Shown one piece after another: positions 5,496-9,477 of a DNA stretch of 9,477 nt. Position 1 is the stretch's first letter; the number at the start of each line of letters is the position of its first letter. The translations under genes were made by a program, and so were the position numbers. This stretch comes from Chloroflexota bacterium (lineage in GTDB: Bacteria > Chloroflexota > Dehalococcoidia > UBA3495). The stretch is taken from assembly GCA_022563275.1 (NCBI GenBank), contig JADFNR010000125.1:1-9477 (forward strand), read 5' to 3'. The notes below the pieces were generated by a model. The model was not told the origin of the DNA and did not search any database. It was given only the letters and a program-made list of their open reading frames with translations.

Positions 5496-6932
5496 ATGAC
5501 CGCACCTGATAACAACATGGACCGGGCCTTTCAGGAATTTCTGAAGGCGCATCCGGCATTCGAGTCGACCCGGGTATTGGACGAACTGCGCCGCACGGAA
5601 TACGGCCGGTTGGACCGCCTGGGCCAGGTCTTCCTCGACTACACCGGTGGCGGACTCTACGCCGACTCGCAGATACGGGAATTCTCAGAACTGCTGGAAG
5701 GCGGTATCTTCGGGAACCCACATTCGGACAGCCCCGCGTCGTCGGCGACGACCGTTTTGGTGGATCGGGCCCGTGATTCTGTTCTGAAGTATTTCAACGC
5801 GCCAACCGATGAGTACGTGGCCATCTTCACGGCCAACGCCACCGGCGCCATCAAGTTGGTGGCGGAGGCCTACCCGTTCCAGGCCGGAGACCGGTACCTG
5901 CTGGCCTTTGACAACCATAATTCTATAAACGGAGTACGTGAATTCGCCCGCGCCAAGGATGCGGATGTCACGTATGTGCCAGTTATCCCGCCTGACCTAC
6001 GGTTGGACGAAGCCCAGTTAAGGACGCAACTGGATCAGCCCAACGAGGGTGGACACAATTTGTTCGCCTACCCGGCCCAGTCCAACTTCTCCGGCGTGCA
6101 GCATCCCATGGAGTGGACCACCTACGCCCAAGAAAGAGGGTGGGACGTCCTGTTGGACTGCGCGGCCTTCGCGCCCTCCAACCGGCTGGACCTGGCCCAG
6201 GCGCTCCCCGACTTTGTGCCATTGTCCTTCTACAAGATGTTCGGCTACCCCACCGGCGTTGGGTGTCTCCTGGCCCGGAAGAGCGCTCTGGCCAAGCTGG
6301 TCAGGCCGTGGTTCGCGGGCGGGACCATCACCATCGCCTCGGTGCAGGCCGAGAAACACTACCTTGCCGAGGGCGAACAGGCCTTTGAGGAAGGGACCCT
6401 TAATTACCTGAACATACCCGCCGTTGAGATAGGACTGCGATATATAGAGTCCATCGGCATCGAAACCATCCACGACCGGGTCTGGTGCTTGACCTCCTGG
6501 CTGCTGGAGAACCTGCTGAGTCTGCGGCATAGCAACCGAGCGCCGGTGGTCCGGGTCTACGGCCCAACCACCATGGAGGCCCGCGGCGGCACCTTGACCA
6601 TAAATTTCTACGACCCCAAAGACGCCTTGATCGACCACCGCCGCATCGATGACCTGGCTAGTAGAGTAGGAATCTCACTACGGACCGGGTGCTTCTGCAA
6701 CCCCGGCGCCGGAGAGATGGCCCACGGCTTGACCGAGGAGGACATGGCCGCGGCCTTCGAGAACAGCGAGCGCATGACCTTTGAGCAGTTCTTGAGCGTG
6801 TTGGAAGACCGGGACGGGAAGAACGCCGGCGCGGTCCGCATATCCATGGGCCTGGCGTCCAACTTTGCCGACGTTTACAAGTTCTGGGAATTTGCCCGGA
6901 GTTTCATAGACCAAACGGCCGGAGAGGTTTAA
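5496..6932 (+). CDS. Class V aminotransferase, molybdenum cofactor sulfurase-like, without MOSC domain
   Basis: This 478-residue PLP fold-type I enzyme resembles the NifS-like domain of Moco sulfurases (MOCOS/ABA3). FLDYTGGGLY (46-55) is the N-terminal signature and GNPHSDSPAS (73-82) follows. FTANATGAIKLV (111-122) is the PLP-phosphate loop, FDNHNS (138-143) carries the ring-stacking histidine, and LLDCAAFAP (219-227) has the PLP-N1 aspartate (D221). PLSFYKMFGYPTGVG (242-256) has the Schiff-base lysine K247. RTGCFCNPGAGE (396-407) matches the Moco-sulfurase cysteine loop (C399, C401), so a cysteine desulfurase or lyase activity is likely. The third Cys of the eukaryotic CFCNPGAC motif is Gly here. 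The C-terminal MOSC domain of MOCOS/ABA3 is absent, and the protein ends naturally with VRISMGLASNFADV plus a short helix. The RBS before 5496 is weak; M8 is a less likely alternative start. It is the first gene of a three-gene co-directional group. Confidence 0.85.
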   Translation: MTAPDNNMDRAFQEFLKAHPAFESTRVLDELRRTEYGRLDRLGQVFLDYTGGGLYADSQIREFSELLEGGIFGNPHSDSPASSATTVLVDRARDSVLKYFNAPTDEYVAIFTANATGAIKLVAEAYPFQAGDRYLLAFDNHNSINGVREFARAKDADVTYVPVIPPDLRLDEAQLRTQLDQPNEGGHNLFAYPAQSNFSGVQHPMEWTTYAQERGWDVLLDCAAFAPSNRLDLAQALPDFVPLSFYKMFGYPTGVGCLLARKSALAKLVRPWFAGGTITIASVQAEKHYLAEGEQAFEEGTLNYLNIPAVEIGLRYIESIGIETIHDRVWCLTSWLLENLLSLRHSNRAPVVRVYGPTTMEARGGTLTINFYDPKDALIDHRRIDDLASRVGISLRTGCFCNPGAGEMAHGLTEEDMAAAFENSERMTFEQFLSVLEDRDGKNAGAVRISMGLASNFADVYKFWEFARSFIDQTAGEV

Positions 6933-6969
6933 CCGGCGGGCCGCCCCATCTCCGACTTGTCGAGAGTCT

Positions 6970-7019
6970 CCCCGATGTATCGGGGGACCTAACCTTCCCC
7001 TGCAAGCGGAGGAAGGGAC
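6970..7019 (+). repeat. Hairpin repeat (family 1, copy C) overlapping the M20 gene leader
   Basis: Two adjacent palindromes fill much of the 93-bp gap between the aminotransferase and the M20 peptidase. The first is CCCCGA (6970-6975) with TCGGGG (6980-6985). The second is CCTTCC (6993-6998) with GGAAGG (7011-7016). The string GGACCTAACCTTCCCC (6985-7000) matches the core of copies A and B at 1631-1743. The 3' arm of the second hairpin is also the ribosome binding site of the next gene. Confidence 0.6.
7008..7018 (+). promoter_or_regulatory. Ribosome binding site of the M20 gene inside a repeat hairpin
   Basis: GGAGGAAGGGA precedes the ATG at 7026 by seven bases and is the only good Shine-Dalgarno for this gene. 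Six of its bases (7011-7016) pair with 6993-6998 in the hairpin of the interspersed repeat, so folding could limit ribosome access. The pairing is read from sequence; any regulatory effect is inferred. Confidence 0.5.
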
Positions 7020-7025
7020 GATTAC

Positions 7026-8402
7026 ATGATGCTGGAGGATTTGATGCCCGACCTAGAGAGCATGTTGGACCAAGTCGACGAGCTGCGGGATGAGATCGTG
7101 GCGCTGGAGCAGGACTTGGTGCGCATACCCACCGTGAACACCGGATTCATGCCCACCGGCAACGAGACGGAAGTCTGCCGGTACATGGAGAAATGGCTGG
7201 CCGAAGACGGCATCGGCTCCGAGACAATCGAGTCGGCGCCGGGCCGGGGCAACTTCATCGCCCGGCTGGAAGGCAGCTCGGGCAAGGCCGGCCTAATGTT
7301 CATGTCTCACACCGACGTGGTGCCGGTGGAGGAAGAGGAGAAGTGGCGCTTCCCTCCCTTCAGCGCCACGATAGCCGACGGCCGGGTCTTTGGGCGCGGC
7401 GCATCGGACTGCAAGGGGCTGCTCACCTGCCAACTGATGGCCATGCGCCTCCTCAAGCGTAATGGGGTGGAACTGGAAGACAGTCTGATCCTGGCGTCCT
7501 GCGCCGATGAGGAGCACGGCGGGCGTTACGGGTTCGGCTGGATGGCCGAGCATCACCCGGAGAAGCTGGCCGCCCCCTTTGCCGTGAACGAAGGCGGCGG
7601 CGTGCCCATCGAGGCCGCCGGGAACCTGACCTACCTGCTGGGAGTGGGCGAGAAGGGCCGCCTCCAGTTGGAGATCGAGGTCAGGGGGACCAGCGCCCAC
7701 GCCTCCACCCCCTGGCAGGGAACCAACGCCTTATTCGGGCTGTCGGAGGTCGTCAAGCGCATCGAGGCCTACGAGGCGGAACGGGACACCTCCACCAGCC
7801 TGTTCCAGCACCTGTCCATCTTCGCCATCGAGGACAAACCGTCGCCGGAGAACATCGACCAGATCATCGCGGACACCGAGAACCGCAACCCGCGTTTCGC
7901 GTCGATCATGAAGGCCCTGTCCCGAATGACCATCACGCCTACCATGGTTCAGGGAGGCATCAAGTCCAACAGCGTCCCCGAGTCCGTCCGGCTGACCTGC
8001 GACGTGCGTACGCTGCCCCACCAGGACGAGGCCTACGTCCGGCAGGAGTTGGCCAAGATACTGGACGGTATCCAGGGGGTGGAGATAGAGATCGATTATA
8101 TGTCCATTCCCAACGCCTCTCCCTTCGAGACGGAATTCGCCCAGCGGATCCAGATCAGCACTGCCAACGCCCTGGACCGGGACGACATCCAGTGGGTGCC
8201 GTCGCTGAGCACCGGGTTCACCGACTCCCGGTTCACCCGCAACCTGGGCACAATCACCTACGGCATGGTTGGCTCCCACCCCGATGACGACCCGATGATT
8301 ACCTTCATCCACGGCACCAACGAATCGGTGGGCATCCGGAGCCTGATCAGCGGTACCAAGATAATGCTGGCGTTGGCCTACGATCTGCTGGCGGTGAAGT
8401 AG
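7026..8402 (+). CDS. M20-family metallopeptidase / deacylase (ArgE/DapE/CPG2 type)
   Basis: This 458-residue cytoplasmic di-zinc hydrolase of the M20 family would cleave the amide bond of a small N-acyl amino acid or dipeptide. The metal-site residues are all present: SHTDVVP (H95, with D97), GRGASDCKG (bridging D128), CADEEHGG (catalytic E162, ligand E163), VNEGGG (ligand E189) and FIHGTNES (ligand H429). The inserted dimerisation domain spans roughly 205-330. It carries RGTSAHAS with H225, the residue that in dimeric relatives reaches into the partner active site, and ends at VRLTCDVRTLP. Length is normal. The start at 7026 has a strong RBS seven bases upstream; an adjacent second ATG at 7029 cannot be excluded. 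The gene follows the MOCOS-like gene by 93 bp and precedes the DinB gene by 47 bp on the same strand, suggesting co-expression. Which acyl amino acid or peptide it cuts is not evident. Confidence 0.92.
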   Translation: MMLEDLMPDLESMLDQVDELRDEIVALEQDLVRIPTVNTGFMPTGNETEVCRYMEKWLAEDGIGSETIESAPGRGNFIARLEGSSGKAGLMFMSHTDVVPVEEEEKWRFPPFSATIADGRVFGRGASDCKGLLTCQLMAMRLLKRNGVELEDSLILASCADEEHGGRYGFGWMAEHHPEKLAAPFAVNEGGGVPIEAAGNLTYLLGVGEKGRLQLEIEVRGTSAHASTPWQGTNALFGLSEVVKRIEAYEAERDTSTSLFQHLSIFAIEDKPSPENIDQIIADTENRNPRFASIMKALSRMTITPTMVQGGIKSNSVPESVRLTCDVRTLPHQDEAYVRQELAKILDGIQGVEIEIDYMSIPNASPFETEFAQRIQISTANALDRDDIQWVPSLSTGFTDSRFTRNLGTITYGMVGSHPDDDPMITFIHGTNESVGIRSLISGTKIMLALAYDLLAVK

Positions 8403-8449
8403 GGCGCCGCGCGCGCTGAGACTTGGAGCTTGATCCCAGAGGTATTCAT

Positions 8450-8959
8450 ATGATCACCGACCCTGAGGCATATCTGAATTATTTCCGGTCGATCCACCGG
8501 CGGACCCTGCGGGACATCGCGGCGCTGCCTTCGCCCGCCGAGGGCTGGGAGCCGCCGGTTGGAGAAGGAGAGAAGGGCTGGGGGATCGCCCGGATCGTCT
8601 ATCACATCGCCGAATCCAGGATCTATTTCGCCTCGGCTTACTGTGGCAAGGGATGGCGCTACGATTGGGACGCACCCAGCACCGAACACCAATCGGATTG
8701 GGTCCCGGCGTTGGAGGCCTCGGCAGCGGAGTTCCAGAAGCGGATCGAAGGGACGCCAAGGGATTGGCTGGACCGGCGCATCAAGATGATCGACACCGAC
8801 GGCACACTCAGCGGCTGGCGAATCTTGATGATGCTCCTGGAACATGAGGTGCACCACCGCTCCCAGATCGACACCTACGCCGGTCTAGAGGGCTGGGACG
8901 TGCCTCAGATATATGACCGCACCAGAGAGCAGATCGACGAGTTGCAGGACCGGCAGTAG
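8450..8959 (+). CDS. DinB/YfiT-like metalloprotein
   Basis: This 169-residue protein has the four-helix DinB/YfiT architecture. The three metal-binding histidines are visible: IVYHIAES (H52) at the end of the second helix and HEVHH (H132 and H136, spaced HxxxH), followed by RSQIDTYAGLEGWDVPQIY, a typical C-terminal stretch. The family includes damage-inducible DinB proteins and, by fold, thiol S-transferases (bacillithiol, mycothiol) and maleylpyruvate isomerase, so a metal-dependent thiol transfer is possible but unproven. The ATG at 8450 is preferred over the in-frame TTG at 8423 because AGAGGT lies seven bases before it. It is last in the group with the MOCOS-like and M20 genes. Its stop is 7 bp from the stop of the convergent HTH gene, with a T6 run between them but no clear hairpin. 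Confidence 0.85.
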   Translation: MITDPEAYLNYFRSIHRRTLRDIAALPSPAEGWEPPVGEGEKGWGIARIVYHIAESRIYFASAYCGKGWRYDWDAPSTEHQSDWVPALEASAAEFQKRIEGTPRDWLDRRIKMIDTDGTLSGWRILMMLLEHEVHHRSQIDTYAGLEGWDVPQIYDRTREQIDELQDRQ

Positions 8960-8966
8960 CCCTTTT

Positions 8967-9351
8967 TTAGTACGTCTCGATTTCCTCAGCGGCAACACCA
9001 AGATATTGCGCTAGGGTTTCTAGTGTTTTCTTGTGTAACGTTTTGACTTCGCCACGTTCAATGCGGCCGATCTCCTTGGCGCTTATCTTTGGCGAAAAAT
9101 CACTCTGTTTTAGTCCCTTTTGCAACCTCAGCTGACGCAAAGCCCCACCAAAAGATTCATCCGCGTCTATTCGCTGTTCCTTGTCTCTGCGGCGAAATAA
9201 TGGATCAAATTCATATAAAATCGCTTCCGTGCCGGCTTCGAACTTGTCCAACCGGATAGTCTGTCCGAAATCAATTACTTCGAAATCGTCTGGGTCCAGT
9301 TGTGGGGAATTGGGCCCAGCCTCGAACCAAGACAATGGCAAGGTTATAGGC
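8967..9351 (-). pseudogene. XRE-family HTH regulator, 5' end cut off by an IS3 element
   Basis: The minus strand encodes a C-terminal helix-turn-helix of the XRE/Cro type. SFGGALRQLRLQKGLKQSDF..ISAKEIGRIERGEVKTLHKKTLETLAQYLGV covers the last 60 or so residues and ends at ETY before the TAA at 8967-8969. Before it is a domain I do not recognise, with LSWFEAGP, DFEVIDFGQTIRL and ILYEFDPLFRRR. The native frame can be followed rightward only to about 9351, where an IS3-family left terminus begins. No supported start exists in the remainder: the first start-like codon is a TTG at 9339-9341 with no Shine-Dalgarno. The frame stays open through the IS to the window edge, but that stretch is read-through. 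The region is more A+T-rich than the genes to its left, suggesting separate acquisition. The HTH is clear; loss of function is inferred. Confidence 0.7.
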
Positions 9352-9477
9352 TGAGGTGGACCCGGAAATTCGGACAGGTGGTTAAGTGAGAGTTCTGCTC
9401 CTAAAATAGCCGCAGCTGTTGCTGTGAAGAAGGAGTGGGATATGTCGAAAGAACGGAGGAAGCACAGCCCATCGTTC
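9352..9477 (+). mobile_element. IS3-family insertion sequence, left end (partial)
   Basis: The element begins with TGAGGTGGACCCGGAAAT at 9352, continuing to a CGGACAG at 9371-9377. This matches the TG-starting, GGACCC..CGGACAG pattern of IS3-family left inverted repeats. Ninety bases inside, a strong ribosome binding site and the first codons of an IS3-type orfA follow, the normal layout of the family. The rest, including orfB, the right inverted repeat and the target duplication, lies beyond the window. The insertion point falls inside the minus-strand XRE regulator gene. Confidence 0.75.
9442..9477 (+). CDS. IS3-family transposase orfA, N-terminal 12 codons
   Basis: The reading frame starts at the ATG at 9442 with AAGGAG (9430-9435) six bases upstream and reads MSKERRKHSPSF to the window edge. 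The MSK-RRK-HSP-F opening is the characteristic beginning of IS3-family OrfA, the HTH-containing DNA-binding part of the transposase that is normally joined to the OrfB DDE integrase domain by programmed -1 frameshifting. Only this start is visible, so integrity cannot be judged. Confidence 0.75.
   Translation, partial: MSKERRKHSPSF

Noticed and set aside
9352..9477. Minus-strand open frame continuing the HTH gene to the window edge.
   Set aside because: The same bases carry an IS3-like terminus and orfA start with RBS on the plus strand; the minus frame is most likely accidental read-through of the insertion.
1..9477. CRISPR array, tRNA, rRNA, riboswitch or anti-phage defence system.
   Set aside because: No regularly spaced direct repeats, cloverleaf, rRNA-like or known riboswitch core was seen, and no gene shows nuclease, helicase, reverse transcriptase or other defence-type domains.

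Overview
The window looks like a piece of an environmental, GC-rich bacterial genome. The gene mix (two different luciferase-like flavin/F420 monooxygenases, an ACMSD-type amidohydrolase, an M20 peptidase, a Moco-sulfurase-like class V aminotransferase and a DinB protein, with short hairpin repeats between genes) resembles Chloroflexota of the SAR202/Dehalococcoidia type, whose genomes are known for expanded luciferase-like monooxygenases. This assignment is inferred from gene content; no rRNA or marker gene is present.

Left part (1-1603): three broken genes lie end to end. A TPR-repeat protein fragment (minus strand, running off the left edge) abuts a 3'-truncated phage tail tape-measure-like gene (minus strand, start and RBS intact near 1266). 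This in turn abuts the C-terminal end of an NHL-repeat protein (plus strand, ends at 1603). Each gene loses its continuation at a junction, near 350-420 and near 1283-1305, so this is either a phage-derived insertion or rearrangement, or an assembly chimera.

Middle part (1604-5495): after a pair of inverted hairpin repeats comes a catabolic-looking group. An F420-type luciferase-like oxidoreductase (minus) is divergent from an ACMSD-family metal-dependent amidohydrolase/decarboxylase (plus). The latter ends in a hairpin-T5 terminator that is one arm of a second repeat pair, and is followed by a convergent LimB-type luciferase-like monooxygenase (minus). Together these could oxidise and then decarboxylate or hydrolyse a small cyclic or aromatic substrate, but no substrate can be read from the sequence.

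Right part (5496-8959): three co-directional genes, probably one transcription unit. These are a MOCOS-like PLP enzyme without a MOSC domain, an M20 metallopeptidase, and a DinB/YfiT-like metalloprotein. The gap before the M20 gene is filled by another copy of the hairpin repeat, whose 3' arm is also the ribosome binding site.

Right edge (8967-9477): a more A+T-rich XRE-type HTH regulator gene (minus) is cut at its 5' end by the left end of an IS3-family insertion sequence. The IS shows its terminal repeat and the first 12 codons of orfA before the window stops. The clearest results are this IS disruption, the composite left end, and the interspersed hairpin repeats. I see no CRISPR array, tRNA, rRNA, or convincing new defence system.
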